Shown here one piece after another: positions 33,818 to 43,588 of a DNA stretch of 64,000 bases. Under the pieces are notes generated by a model that worked only from the letters and a program-made list of their open reading frames with translations, searched no databases and was not told the DNA's origin. The stretch's first letter is position 1, and each line of letters starts with the position of its first letter. Made by a program: the position numbers and the translations under genes. This DNA is from Nitrospira sp. (GTDB lineage: Bacteria; Nitrospirota; Nitrospiria; Nitrospirales; Nitrospiraceae): assembly GCA_005239465.1 (NCBI GenBank), contig SPAW01000010.1, forward strand, positions 28,301 through 92,300, written 5' to 3'.

Positions 33818-36800
33818 CTACTTGGACTTGGAGGATCGGGCAGGGGATTTTGCGGGGACGGCAGGAGTCTGATTGACCGGAATCGTCACCACCACATCGG
33901 ACTGCGGATCGGCATCCTGGTCCTTGCCGTCATGCCCGACGCTGTACATGACGCCTTTTTTCAGATTCACCAGCATCGGCAACCCCGTGTAGGGGTCATA
34001 GAAATTCTGCCCGGCTTTGGCGAGGCGCGCCAGGAGGTCGGCATCCTGGGGACCGCGCCGCAACCAGGCTTGCAAACTGGCCAGTCGTAGATGCGCATCC
34101 GTGTCGACCACCAACCCGTTGTAGAGGTCCCACGGTGCCAGCGGTTCCAGGCCTACGATATTTTCGATCGGATTGGTGAGATAGTCCGTCACCGCATTCG
34201 CCGGGAAGTGAATATAGTTTTCCCACTTCGGCAAGGAGCCGTACCGCCCTTCACCGGCAGCCTTGTATGAAGCCTCGTAATATTCCGCGTAGTCGTTGAA
34301 CCGACGCTGTTTCGGCAGTGGAAGAACCGAGGCCACGACTGCGTGGAGCGCCTGTTCCTCTCCTCTCTCGGCCTTCAGTTGGGCTTCGAAAGTCTTTGTG
34401 GCAGACACCAATACGCTCTGCATCGGCCAACGGATTGAGAGTTCGACCTGATCAAGCGGCCGAAGCATCTTGGTCACGCGGCCCAGATACTTGCCGTCGA
34501 AGTCTTGTCGCAATAACAGCCCGGATGCGACCGCGATGTCATCATTGATGGCCTGGAGCGCCAGAGTCTTCACGGGAAGCGTCTTCGCCTGGCCCAACGC
34601 AATGCGCCACGCCTCCATGTCCGTCTCGAGCCGGTCGACACCGATGTCTGTCCCCTGGACAAACCCATCCGCCAGGTACAGTTGGTGAGCAAAGACAATC
34701 GAGACGCAGGGCGGACTTATGGTTTGGCCGTAGCCCCAGTCTTCAAATGAGAGTTTTTGCCACTTCTTATAACGGGCGAGCGCCGATTCTCCTTGGCTGA
34801 CCCAGCTTTTTATAGTGTCCTGGTGCGACTTGAACTGCCCAACCGGATCCGAGCCGCGGAACCACCCGTTCGCCACATTCGCAGATGCATTCGACTGTCC
34901 GACATGTGCTCCACCACCGGATCCTCCGAGACATGCCAGTGCCATGTCTGCGTCTTTTGCGTCAGGTTTCCGCTCGAACCCAGCCTGAATGGGATCCTGC
35001 CCCGCTGGTGCATCGAAGCCAAGGAGAAGTAGATAGCCGTTCTTCTTAAAATCCGGCAGAGTTCGTTGCGGGCTGGTGGTAAGACTTTGGAATACGAGCG
35101 ATGGTTGTTCTTCCATGATGATCCACGTCAACCCCACCGCGCCGATCCCTAGCGCCACGAGCGCACCTGAAAGCACCGCAAACGCCAGGAGAGAAATCAC
35201 GATGGCACGCGTGGTGGAGAAGCACGAGCTTACGAAGACCGAAATCCCAATCCGGATACTATTCAGCTTCGAGCGGAGTCTGGGGCGTGGCTTTGGCTCT
35301 GCCACACGCTCCCTTGTCCCTGTACGAGTGACATGGCCGGATGATTCGAAGAGTACATCGACGGCAGCAGCGGCCGTCGACATGGGCCGGGTCACGCCAG
35401 TCTCTGCTTGCATGGGTGCCTGAGGCGTCGGTTCTACCACACGAGGCGCCTGCGGCTCTTCAATGAACCGAATGGATTCCCCTGTTTTGATCCATTCTTC
35501 TTGCTGCGGCACCGGCTCGAAAATGCGGGCTCTCGCCTCGGCAAGCGCCGCTTCCCGCTGCTCGCTCTGTTCAGCCTGGCGATGAGAAGTCTCTTCAGTG
35601 GAGAGCGGAGCCACAGGGATCTCAGGCACCGGCTCCGAGGTTCTCTTCCGCTTTTTCGACGATGGACGGTGAGTTTGAACCGCCACTTCACCGGTCTTCC
35701 AATGCGAGGGATCGTCAGTAGGCCGTGACGGAACTTGGGGCGACTGCACTATCGGTTCAGGAGCGACAGGCACCTGTACCGTGGGCGTTGCCATAGGCAC
35801 TGTGGGTTCAACCTGGCGTGCAGGCTGCGCTGCAACGACGGTTTGTGGAGAAGGCGCAGGCTCGACGTTCTCCTCCTTCAACGAAGGAGACCCATCCTCA
35901 GGCTGAGTTTCTGTCGGAGCGAACTCACTGACAGGCGCCGACACGCTTGTTGAAAACGATGGCGGCGCTATCGCTACTGGTTCGATCGCCTCCTCTTGCC
36001 ATTGAGGCGATGGTTCAACATTTTTTGATGCTGTCGACACAACCTCAGCTGTTGGTACGGAGACGGCAATAGTGAATGACGGTGGTTCAGGCTCAACCGA
36101 CTTCGGCGGCTCACTGATCTGGGCAAATAATGTGGAAGACGGTGGTTCCGCTACCACGCTGGTGGTTTGGTCTTCGTTAACAGCACGGCCTGGGGCCAAG
36201 CCGGCGAGACGAAACTCCGGTTCGGATGAAGGTGGAGTAGGCGGAGGCTGGGTGATGGAGAAGGAGTCCGCTCCCAACACCCCACTAGGTGGCGAATTGA
36301 AGGACTGCGGTTGTGCCTGCTCTTGAACGGATTCCTGATGCAGTGCCAAGACCGGCTCAACCGGACTCGCCGATTGGACCATCTGCTCTGCTGGGGTTTC
36401 AGCAACAATTTCCTCGACCTGTGCCGGAGGGATTGTAACGGTCGATTCCTGGACTTGATCCCAGGGCATCGGCGCAACCACAGATGCGGCAGCCGTCGAG
36501 TCTGGCGGCAATTGCTCTCGATTTGTCTCTGGAATCCAGACGGTCTCGGCCTCGGCCGCCTGTACATGTTGGGAGGAGATTGTCGAAGCTGGAGGCTCTT
36601 CGATCTGAATCTTATCGGCCTGTGCTGCTTCCGGCTGGGGCGTACTTGTAGACAGCTTGTCTCCGAATTTCCATGCACTGCTGAACACGGACTCCCAAGA
36701 AAATCCGCCTCCCTTCAACGTTTCTGGGAGCGGAGTAGCCGGAGACTGGTCTGGAACGGACTCAAATGAGGTCACGGCTGACGCTTCTGTCACCAATACA

Positions 36801-38164
36801 GTATGGCTCGTCTCTGCGACCACGGGTGGAGGTGCAACGTCGCGGGACTCGCCCTGACCGGCGACCGATGATTCCGTCCCAAGTAGAGGGGCTGTCGATA
36901 CCGGTTCAGTTTGAGTTGAGGGAACTGGAGGGACATCGGGAACATGATCGGGAATGCTGATCGTAGACTCTTGGACATCCTCCCAGGGCATCGGAGCAGA
37001 GACAACCTCCGCGACTGCCTCCTGCTGAATCTGCGGGGACGGACTGTCGTGTTCTTGGAACGACAGCGTTGGGGGAGGCACGGGATCGATCGCGATGGTG
37101 TGGGTCGAATCAAATTCGCGAAACGTCGCGGAAGCCTCCGCAATAGAATCTGGATAAGGTACGAACGACGGCTCGTCCTCACGAAGGACGCCCGACAAGA
37201 GGTCGGGTGTTTTCGCTGCCATGGGTGCCTCGACAGGTTCACTGACGCGACTCGCTTCCGGCGTTTCAGCTTTTGCTTCGGTTTGTGTATCGAGATTGAT
37301 CTCGCTCCGCTCAACCATGGGCGAATCGGAAGATAGCGAAGTGTCACTGAGCGACCTCTCCTCTTGTGAGAGAACACTAGTGCCCACTGCTGAGACCGGG
37401 GATTTCGATGGGCGAACGGACTCTTGGACCGGAGAGAAACCCGAGGCTCCAGAAGAATCATCAATCTGCTCCCACGGCATTACTCCGGCCATCGGCTCTG
37501 GAATCGGCAGAGCAGCAGGAGCATCCTCGCCTGCAGAAGGAACCGGTGTTGCGACAGCCGCCTCTCCATGAGCGGCAAGCGGGCGAGCAACCACTTCTCC
37601 GGTTTGCGCGTCGAAGAAAGACGCCAAGCGGAAGGCGATCGGGCTCGCAGGCGCAAGTTCTTTTACCTTTGCATAGAGCTGAGAAGCATGGTGAGGATTG
37701 TCCGGATCGGGATCCTCGATCAGGATGTCGATGGCCTTGCCATACTCGGCCACAGCCTCGAGCGTATCCCCTTTCTCCTGATAGATAGACCCAAGTTTTT
37801 CCAGAAAGGGAACACATCGTGGACCAGCAGCCAAATACTCTCGCAGTAAGGACTCTGCGAGCCAGTAATCCTGCCGCTCAAAGGATTCGTTGATGAGTGA
37901 ATCGAAGGCTTGTCTCGCCGGAATCAGGCTCCCCAGACGAAGATGCAATGTTGCAAAGAGCCGCCGCGCCTCCATGTTGTGGGGATCAAGCGCCAGCAAT
38001 TCTTTAAGCGCCGCTGAGGACCGTCCATACTTGCCAGCATTCATCTGGGTAATGGCGTCTTCAAGAAGAGCGGTCTTCTTGCTGTAACCGACGACACCCC
38101 GTTTGTGACTCCGGGTGGCCGCTTTCTTGTCTGATTTTAGATGGGTTTTCTTGTCTCCGCGCAC
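33818..38164 (-). CDS. Very large TPR protein with disordered linker and C-terminal membrane-anchored domain
   Basis: A 1448-residue protein in three parts. Residues about 30-185 hold TPR-like repeats (ALKELLALDPHNMEARRLFA, LEAVAEYGKAIDIL). Residues about 190-960 are a Pro/Glu/Val/Ser-rich, apparently disordered linker carrying a recurring short motif: VMPWEQIDDS at 229, PMPWEDVQEST at 391 and PMPWDQVQEST at 565. A transmembrane helix follows at about 986-1016, then a C-terminal domain of about 400 residues (1035-1425) with no recognised family. A cytosolic TPR end, long tether and external domain is the likely topology. It may be a scaffold; the partners are unknown. Confidence 0.8.
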   Translation of the reverse strand: MRGDKKTHLKSDKKAATRSHKRGVVGYSKKTALLEDAITQMNAGKYGRSSAALKELLALDPHNMEARRLFATLHLRLGSLIPARQAFDSLINESFERQDYWLAESLLREYLAAGPRCVPFLEKLGSIYQEKGDTLEAVAEYGKAIDILIEDPDPDNPHHASQLYAKVKELAPASPIAFRLASFFDAQTGEVVARPLAAHGEAAVATPVPSAGEDAPAALPIPEPMAGVMPWEQIDDSSGASGFSPVQESVRPSKSPVSAVGTSVLSQEERSLSDTSLSSDSPMVERSEINLDTQTEAKAETPEASRVSEPVEAPMAAKTPDLLSGVLREDEPSFVPYPDSIAEASATFREFDSTHTIAIDPVPPPTLSFQEHDSPSPQIQQEAVAEVVSAPMPWEDVQESTISIPDHVPDVPPVPSTQTEPVSTAPLLGTESSVAGQGESRDVAPPPVVAETSHTVLVTEASAVTSFESVPDQSPATPLPETLKGGGFSWESVFSSAWKFGDKLSTSTPQPEAAQADKIQIEEPPASTISSQHVQAAEAETVWIPETNREQLPPDSTAAASVVAPMPWDQVQESTVTIPPAQVEEIVAETPAEQMVQSASPVEPVLALHQESVQEQAQPQSFNSPPSGVLGADSFSITQPPPTPPSSEPEFRLAGLAPGRAVNEDQTTSVVAEPPSSTLFAQISEPPKSVEPEPPSFTIAVSVPTAEVVSTASKNVEPSPQWQEEAIEPVAIAPPSFSTSVSAPVSEFAPTETQPEDGSPSLKEENVEPAPSPQTVVAAQPARQVEPTVPMATPTVQVPVAPEPIVQSPQVPSRPTDDPSHWKTGEVAVQTHRPSSKKRKRTSEPVPEIPVAPLSTEETSHRQAEQSEQREAALAEARARIFEPVPQQEEWIKTGESIRFIEEPQAPRVVEPTPQAPMQAETGVTRPMSTAAAAVDVLFESSGHVTRTGTRERVAEPKPRPRLRSKLNSIRIGISVFVSSCFSTTRAIVISLLAFAVLSGALVALGIGAVGLTWIIMEEQPSLVFQSLTTSPQRTLPDFKKNGYLLLLGFDAPAGQDPIQAGFERKPDAKDADMALACLGGSGGGAHVGQSNASANVANGWFRGSDPVGQFKSHQDTIKSWVSQGESALARYKKWQKLSFEDWGYGQTISPPCVSIVFAHQLYLADGFVQGTDIGVDRLETDMEAWRIALGQAKTLPVKTLALQAINDDIAVASGLLLRQDFDGKYLGRVTKMLRPLDQVELSIRWPMQSVLVSATKTFEAQLKAERGEEQALHAVVASVLPLPKQRRFNDYAEYYEASYKAAGEGRYGSLPKWENYIHFPANAVTDYLTNPIENIVGLEPLAPWDLYNGLVVDTDAHLRLASLQAWLRRGPQDADLLARLAKAGQNFYDPYTGLPMLVNLKKGVMYSVGHDGKDQDADPQSDVVVTIPVNQTPAVPAKSPARSSKSK

Positions 38165-38683
38165 GCTACAACCTTAGCAGATTCCTGCATACTTGAAATC
38201 CACACCAGTGGCCGATTCTTGCCCACAGAAGAACCTTCGGAAAGGCCGCTGATGCAGGGGTGAAACCGTTGAAGAAATTGCAATCTGGATGCCCTCCCCC
38301 TTACTTAGACACTTTCTCAGAAGACCCTTAGAAATTGAGCAGTTAACCCATTGTTGGTACCCCACACAAGAACCAATCCTCCATTTTTGGACAACGTTAG
38401 CGGAAACAGTCTCTTCATGGGTAGGCTACCGATCTCGTCTTGACCCTGCTTGACCCTGCTTGACCCTGCTTGACCCTGCTTGACCCTGCTTGAAACAGGG
38501 CTGGCTGACTCCGCCTTCGGCCCAATCCTTACGCAGCTCGACGATTAGAGAAGAAAGAGCCTGAATCTTCAGAAATGCCTTCTGGAAGCCGATGAGAGAG
38601 ATGTAGGGGACGGATATACCATTTCACATAGTCATCTGTACGGCCAGGCTGACAGCTGAGATTGTCTCACGAGGATAGGTACA
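38165..38683. other. Gene-free stretch upstream of the HDOD-type remnant
   Basis: About 520 bases with no supported gene. It contains the tandem repeat at 38441-38490 and no clear promoter pair. Confidence 0.5.
38441..38490. repeat. Tandem 10-bp repeat, five copies
   Basis: TGACCCTGCT repeated five times without a mismatch, followed by a degenerate sixth unit (TGAAACAGGG). Copy number of such arrays usually varies between strains. Confidence 0.95.
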
Positions 38684-38995
38684 ATGAAGTGGGTAATAAT
38701 TGAGGAGCTCTTGTCCGGTATGGTCCTGGTGAAGCTGGTCGCCAATACTGCTGAGTTGCCAGTTTATGGAGTAGGAGCAGAGCTAGATAACTCCATGATT
38801 GACCGATTGCAACAGCTCAGACTGAACGCGGTGTACGTGACAGGTGACGCAAGGGATACGACTGAAATAACTCTCGTGGAACTGGAAGCCGAATTGGAGC
38901 GTCGTTTTCGGCAAGTCCTCCAGGATCCTCTTCAAGCCCTCATTTTCCGCCACATTCGGGACCATCTCCAAGCCACCTATGGTATTCAAGAGTAG
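38684..38995 (+). CDS. Small protein of the HDOD-associated type
   Basis: A 103-residue soluble protein; ATG 38684 has GAGG upstream. It reads IEELLSGMVLVKLVANTAELPVYGVGAELDNSMIDRLQQLR (shortened), resembling the roughly 100-residue proteins that precede HDOD-domain genes in several bacteria. The following frame at 39013 starts like an HDOD protein, supporting that context. Biochemical function unknown. Confidence 0.65.
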   Translation: MKWVIIEELLSGMVLVKLVANTAELPVYGVGAELDNSMIDRLQQLRLNAVYVTGDARDTTEITLVELEAELERRFRQVLQDPLQALIFRHIRDHLQATYGIQE

Positions 38996-39012
38996 GAAGG
39001 ATCAGCCGGCCT

Positions 39013-39297
39013 ATGAGCATAGTAGGCGTCACAGAACTGCGACATCGGATCGATAAGCTCAGAGAACTGCCTACGCTTCCGCATATGGTTCAGAAACTGG
39101 CCTCCACGCTCCAAACCTCCATCGTCCACGTGGCCGATATCCACGTCAAAGGGCTGGCCTGTGAAAACCCGGGGGATAGTTTGGTACCGCCGCTTTCGTT
39201 CCCAGCCTGGGATCTGGTCGGCCTCGATGAAACCGCCCCCGCTGCCTGTATCCCAAAAGCATCGGATAAGTTCGCCACGATCGACGATTGCTTATGA
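39013..39297 (+). pseudogene. N-terminal remnant of an HDOD-domain protein
   Basis: The first about 33 residues (ELRHRIDKLRELPTLPHMVQKLA) match the start of HDOD proteins, which continue with about 200 residues including conserved NSA and LG motifs. Here the family resemblance stops at about codon 45 (VADI) and the remaining frame is unrelated, so the domain is broken by deletion or frameshift. RBS AGGAAGG upstream is intact. Confidence 0.6.
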
Positions 39298-39528
39298 GTC
39301 GATCCGTGCCGAGTCGACGCATCATTTTTTGCATCAGGAATCTACTGCAATCCAAGGCCTGAGCCAATTGCTGGTCAAAGCCTGGTTCATAATCGTCGAA
39401 AGCAGCGGACCGGAAAACATCGTCCCAATGCCCATCCTGGCGACGTCAGTAAGATCGTTTCAGATCTCAAGAAGCGTGCAAAAGCCTTGAAGGGGAGCAT
39501 CTACGTAAAGGATCGACGCGAGAAATAG
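39298..39528 (+). other. Degenerate open frame after the HDOD remnant
   Basis: A frame without ATG ends at TAG 39526-39528, with a coding-like basic tail (SDLKKRAKALKGSIYVKD). It looks like the 3' end of a decayed gene, not identifiable. 39529-39647 shows nothing. Confidence 0.3.
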
Positions 39529-39647
39529 CAGGCATCGATCTGGACGCACAGATCTGCCCGCCAGGATGGATTCTGGCTATACCGACTCATCGTTGTGGTT
39601 TGAAAACTAAGTCGAGAGAAGGAACATTATACCGAAGAAAGGCCTGG

Positions 39648-40031
39648 CTAGACACAGGTGTCGAAGTCGTCACATTCCTCTGACGTAAACCGCGGACCGA
39701 TTTCGTAGACATATCCCGTCGCGAGCGCTGTCCCCTGTTCATGACAATTCCTCGTCAGGATCTTCGCACAGCGAAGGCAGTGTTGAATCCCTTCCCATGA
39801 CACATCTCCAGCAAGATGCTGAACAGGTTTTCCGATCTCAGCGACGCTCTCCGGCATCAGAACTTTACGAACTTCGACCACCAGTCGCTGTGCATGGTTT
39901 GCCGACTCGAGGTCTGCCCCGTCCAAGACAAGGACCAGGAGCCCCAATGCTCGCACCGGGTCGCCGTTCGCCTCATCGAGCAGTCGCTGCGCGAAAGCCT
40001 GTACTTTGCCCTGTAAGAGTTGTGGATCCAT
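39648..40031 (-). CDS. Hypothetical Cys-containing protein
   Basis: A 127-residue soluble protein. The N-terminal half is helical (QAFAQRLLDEANGDPVRALGLLVLVLDGA); the C-terminal half has a CLRC pair and further Cys (HCLRCAKILTRNCHE, EECDDFDTC). Codon use is like the surrounding genes. No Shine-Dalgarno is obvious before ATG 40031. No family recognised. Confidence 0.5.
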   Translation of the reverse strand: MDPQLLQGKVQAFAQRLLDEANGDPVRALGLLVLVLDGADLESANHAQRLVVEVRKVLMPESVAEIGKPVQHLAGDVSWEGIQHCLRCAKILTRNCHEQGTALATGYVYEIGPRFTSEECDDFDTCV

Positions 40032-40258
40032 CGGACTTAGAGCGCTCTATGTTGTCTTTACTCTATCGGCTTCTTCAAGCCAAGAAATGAGTTGAAATGT
40101 GCAAAAGCTGATGGACAGTAGAAAAGTTCGCATGAACTGTGCCACTAGACAATGCCGTCGGTAGCGCGCGTTTTCAGTCGTCATCGGATTTAGTGCGGTA
40201 GGGTCTATTGGGCTGGATAATTTAGAGCCAAAAAACTAGACCAGGCTATATTGACGAA

Positions 40259-40444
40259 CTACAGTACACAGTAGAGATTGTTATTACCCTCTACAATAAA
40301 TAGTGGTCTGCACTTGTTCTTTTCGATCATAAGACACCAGCTATGTTGAGACATCCTTTGGATCATTATGAGTTCGGCTTCCTCGTTGCAATAACTGCAC
40401 GTTCCAGTTTGAACAATGATTTTGCATTTCTCGGCACTCACCAT
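40259..40444 (-). CDS. Possible small AT-rich Cys protein
   Basis: A 61-codon frame with a CSYC pair and C-terminal NNNLYCVL. Its AT-rich composition differs sharply from the neighbours, and the surrounding stretch 40032-40555 is generally AT-rich and otherwise gene-free. Could be chance or a transferred fragment; no family recognised. Confidence 0.25.
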   Translation of the reverse strand: MVSAEKCKIIVQTGTCSYCNEEAELIMIQRMSQHSWCLMIEKNKCRPLFIVEGNNNLYCVL

Positions 40445-40555
40445 GCCAGCGTGGATGCCATCGGCATCTGTCCATTTCGTGAGCGCTGACGTTTAATCGC
40501 TCCTTATTTCGTCCTGAGAATACCGGCTCACCCGTCACCCATAGGGAAGACTCCC

Positions 40556-41329
40556 ATGGAGACGTCACAAACAGACCTGTTGCAGGATTTCACACTTGTC
40601 ACGCGCACGTTTGAACAACTCGGCCAGCGACTCACCGAGGTCGCCGAGCAGGTGCGGACATCGTGGTGCTTCCCTCAGAGAGCTTGATCGAGGAGATCGC
40701 GACGTCACGTCGCGGCTTTACGGAGCTGCCTGATAAAGCCCGCGAGCTCGTTGGACTTCTGGCCGGATCTCCCGCCACTACAACACCTGTAGAAATCGGA
40801 TCGATGAAAGAGTTGGAAGCCCTCCTGCAATTAGTGACAGAAGCCCAACGAAAAAAGCGCAGGAAGAAAAGGCCCGGTTGCACGCCCTGACGATCCTCGA
40901 TCGAATTCTCTCTTTGATCCACCGTGAGCAACCCGAGTTTCAACCCCTTGACGAAGTCCTGGCCAAGGCGAAGGCTCTTCAGGAGGCACTGCGCTCCCAT
41001 GACGGTCCAGCTGCCCATCCAGAGGCGAATCCGTTGGCCCAGGGTCGCCATCCTTTGGCAGAACTCCTCACGTTGGTCGATGGCTATGAGGACCTCGACA
41101 ATGATCTCTGGCTCCTGCTGAAGCATGCGGCAGCGGAAAACTTTGGGGAATCCCTGGCGATGAGCGCCGCTCGCGGCAAACTCTGCTCATCGCCAACACG
41201 CTTGAACACCGACCATTCTTCTGGGGATCACCGAAACGGTCAGAAACCCGCCCTAGTCCATACCACCTTCACGGACGGAGAAACCAACTCTACCGCTTGA
41301 CTCGTGACCAAAATACGGCACTCAGGTAA
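40556..41329 (+). pseudogene. Frameshifted remnant of a roughly 255-residue protein
   Basis: From ATG 40556 the frame reads LLQDFTLVTRTFEQLGQRLT, then must shift near 40650 to continue with ADIVVLPSESLIEEIATSRR, again near the A-run at 40852-40857 to continue with KARLHALTILDRILSL, and a third time near 41160 to continue with TLLIANTLEHRPFFW, ending at TAA 41327-41329. Each piece has coding-like composition and the pieces join in order. The family is unknown; helical in its first half. At least three indels, or sequencing errors. Confidence 0.65.
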
Positions 41330-41589
41330 TACTACATTGCTCTCTCGCCATTGAGCGGGTGTGTTCCTTCTCTCTCGTACATCGATGGCGTTATCACCAC
41401 GATCCCTAGTGCTCCTCACCCCTTCCCTCGAATCCAGAACCCGCTTGGTTGTTTCCCCCGATGCACCTGTGATACGTTCAACCCGCTGCCTGTTGACGAA
41501 AGCCTGCGGCTAGGCGTCTAGTCCAAGAGCGGGAGAAAGCTTTACCTGTGCGATACTGCCCTTCGTCCAGATGCTCATGGAAGACCTTG

Positions 41590-43131
41590 ATGGAACTTGC
41601 GCCACGTCTTGGTCCCTTCTTGCTTTGTCTTACGCTGCTCTTCCCTCACACCCTCTTGGCTGAGGGAACTGGCGCTCAGTCGGCCAAGATTGCTCTCGAT
41701 TTCAATGAAGTTGAGATCCCTATCTTTGTCCGATTTATCAGCGAGCTCACCGGGAAGAACTTCGTCCTGGACGATACTATTAAGAAGCAAGGGGGGAAGA
41801 TCTCCGTGTTTTCTCCCACGAAGGTCACGCCGGACCAGGCCTATAGTATGTTCGTTTCAGCCCTAGAAGTCGCTCGTCTGGCCGTCGTCTTCAAAGGGAA
41901 CGTGTACCAGATCGTGCAAATGGGAGATCTCCCGCCAGAACGCGGTGTGTATGTCTATAAACTCAAACACGCCAACGCCACGGACCTGGCTGCCGTACTC
42001 ACCAATCTCGTTGCGCGATCCCAGACTGTGGCGCAAACTGCTCCAGGCGCCCGGCCCCCGATCAGACCGCTGACGGAATTCGAGGCTCCAGTCCAGGTGT
42101 TTGCCGATAAGCCAACCAACTCCATCATTATCAGTGCCACGAAAACGGCCTACAACCGAATTCAGTCGGTGATTCATGACCTGGATACAAGACGCAAGCA
42201 GGTGTTTGTTGAAGCGGTCATTCTTGAAGTGCAAGTTGATCGGCTTAGACAAATCGGCACCGATCCCACACAGGTTCTCGGCGCAGGAAAATCTGGATTC
42301 TTTCAGGGCATCGCCGGAATCAATCGGCCACCGGAAGATCTCGCGTCCGTTGCTCAGACAATCAGTGGCATTGCGGCAGGCGGGGCCACAGGCGGTGCGG
42401 TCACTGTGTTGAATACGGTCAATGTCCGTGCCTTCCTCAAATTGCTCATGAGCCTCACCGATACCAATGTCCTATCCACACCACAGGTCCTCGCGGCAGA
42501 TAATCAAAAAGCCAAAATCGTGGTCGGCGAAAATCGCCCCTTTCCGACCGGACAAGCCCAAGGCATCACAGGAGGCACGCTTGTCACGATTGAACGGAAA
42601 GACGTGGGGGTCACACTGGAATTGACCCCGCAGGTGCTCGAAGATGACCTGATCCGTCTCGAAATCAAGCAAGAGATTACGGCAATCGCGGAAAGCGTGG
42701 CTCAAACGATTGGCTCTGGTACGGCCAGTATCCCGGTCGGACCGACCACAACGAAACGCTCGATGGAGACGACGGCCGTCGCCAGGGATCAGCAGACGTT
42801 GGTGGTGGGAGGGCTGGTCAGAGAAAACCTGACGATCAACGAAACAAAAATTCCCCTGCTCGGCGACATTCCGTGGCTCGGTTGGCTCTTTAAGTTCCAA
42901 AGCAAACAGACCGAGAAGCTCAATCTTCTGGTGTTCCTGACCCCGCACATCGTCCGAGACGAAAACGACATGATCGAACTCAACGCCAAGAAGGCGAAGG
43001 AGCTCAATGTCCTTCAGCGCGACAACCGCATTGAGGAACCCACCAGGCTGAAGCAGGATGTGCTTGAACGCCTCGAGCGCCCAATTACACCACCCTCGTC
43101 TCCTGCTGAGACCCCGAGCAAGCTTCCCTAG
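41590..43131 (+). CDS. GspD/PilQ-type secretin
   Basis: About 513 residues from ATG 41590 with GGAAG upstream. Signal peptide about 1-25; N-domains (FVRFISELTGKNFVLDD, KLKHANATDLAAVLTNLV); then the secretin channel with VFVEAVILEVQVDR, TTAVARDQQTLVVGGLVRE and a final NLLVFLTPHIVRDENDM. The C-terminal tail is Pro-rich. It is shorter than typical GspD, and no other type II secretion gene is present in this window, so it may form an outer-membrane pore with partners encoded elsewhere. Confidence 0.85.
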   Translation: MELAPRLGPFLLCLTLLFPHTLLAEGTGAQSAKIALDFNEVEIPIFVRFISELTGKNFVLDDTIKKQGGKISVFSPTKVTPDQAYSMFVSALEVARLAVVFKGNVYQIVQMGDLPPERGVYVYKLKHANATDLAAVLTNLVARSQTVAQTAPGARPPIRPLTEFEAPVQVFADKPTNSIIISATKTAYNRIQSVIHDLDTRRKQVFVEAVILEVQVDRLRQIGTDPTQVLGAGKSGFFQGIAGINRPPEDLASVAQTISGIAAGGATGGAVTVLNTVNVRAFLKLLMSLTDTNVLSTPQVLAADNQKAKIVVGENRPFPTGQAQGITGGTLVTIERKDVGVTLELTPQVLEDDLIRLEIKQEITAIAESVAQTIGSGTASIPVGPTTTKRSMETTAVARDQQTLVVGGLVRENLTINETKIPLLGDIPWLGWLFKFQSKQTEKLNLLVFLTPHIVRDENDMIELNAKKAKELNVLQRDNRIEEPTRLKQDVLERLERPITPPSSPAETPSKLP

Positions 43132-43222
43132 CTCATTGACATACCCACAGCCTCCCCTCCTCCGAGGGATAGTGCCGCTCACGGCGGCCACGATACACTT
43201 CGTCTCCGCGGAGGACGTCCAG

Positions 43223-43588
43223 GTGGCAGAGAAAACATCCTATTCCCGTTCGTACCATCGATTTCGAGTGACATACCCCGTGATTTTTGGGGGCGCCCCA
43301 TTCGTGGGCGAAGGTATGGTTTCCAACCTCTCGCTCACCGGCTGTTCAGTAGCCTGTGAGCGGACCGTGCTCACCGGCAGCTACATCAAGCTGAATGTCC
43401 TCTTGCCTGATCCTACCTCGTCGCTTCTCATCGAGTTGGGAAAAGTCCGGTGGGTGCGTGAGAATACGTTCGGCGTCGAGTTTATTCGATTGCCGATGAT
43501 CGCTCGTCAGCGACTGGATCGCATGGTGTGGGAACAGCTGATGTCCCTGCTCGAAGTTCGATCCAGCACTGCCTCGCTCAACAAGTAG
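43223..43588 (+). CDS. PilZ-domain c-di-GMP-binding protein
   Basis: About 121 residues from GTG 43223, which has GGAGG at eight bases; the longer frame overlaps the secretin gene without support. c-di-GMP-binding elements are visible: an Arg-rich YHRFRV start and the NLSLTG (NxSxxG) motif, then VLTGSYIKLNVLLP. It lies 91 bases after the secretin stop, suggesting c-di-GMP control of that export function and linking to the GGDEF gene only by shared messenger. Confidence 0.85.
   Translation: MAEKTSYSRSYHRFRVTYPVIFGGAPFVGEGMVSNLSLTGCSVACERTVLTGSYIKLNVLLPDPTSSLLIELGKVRWVRENTFGVEFIRLPMIARQRLDRMVWEQLMSLLEVRSSTASLNK

Noticed and set aside
38441..38490. CRISPR-like array
   Set aside because: The 10-bp units are contiguous without spacers, so it is a simple tandem repeat.
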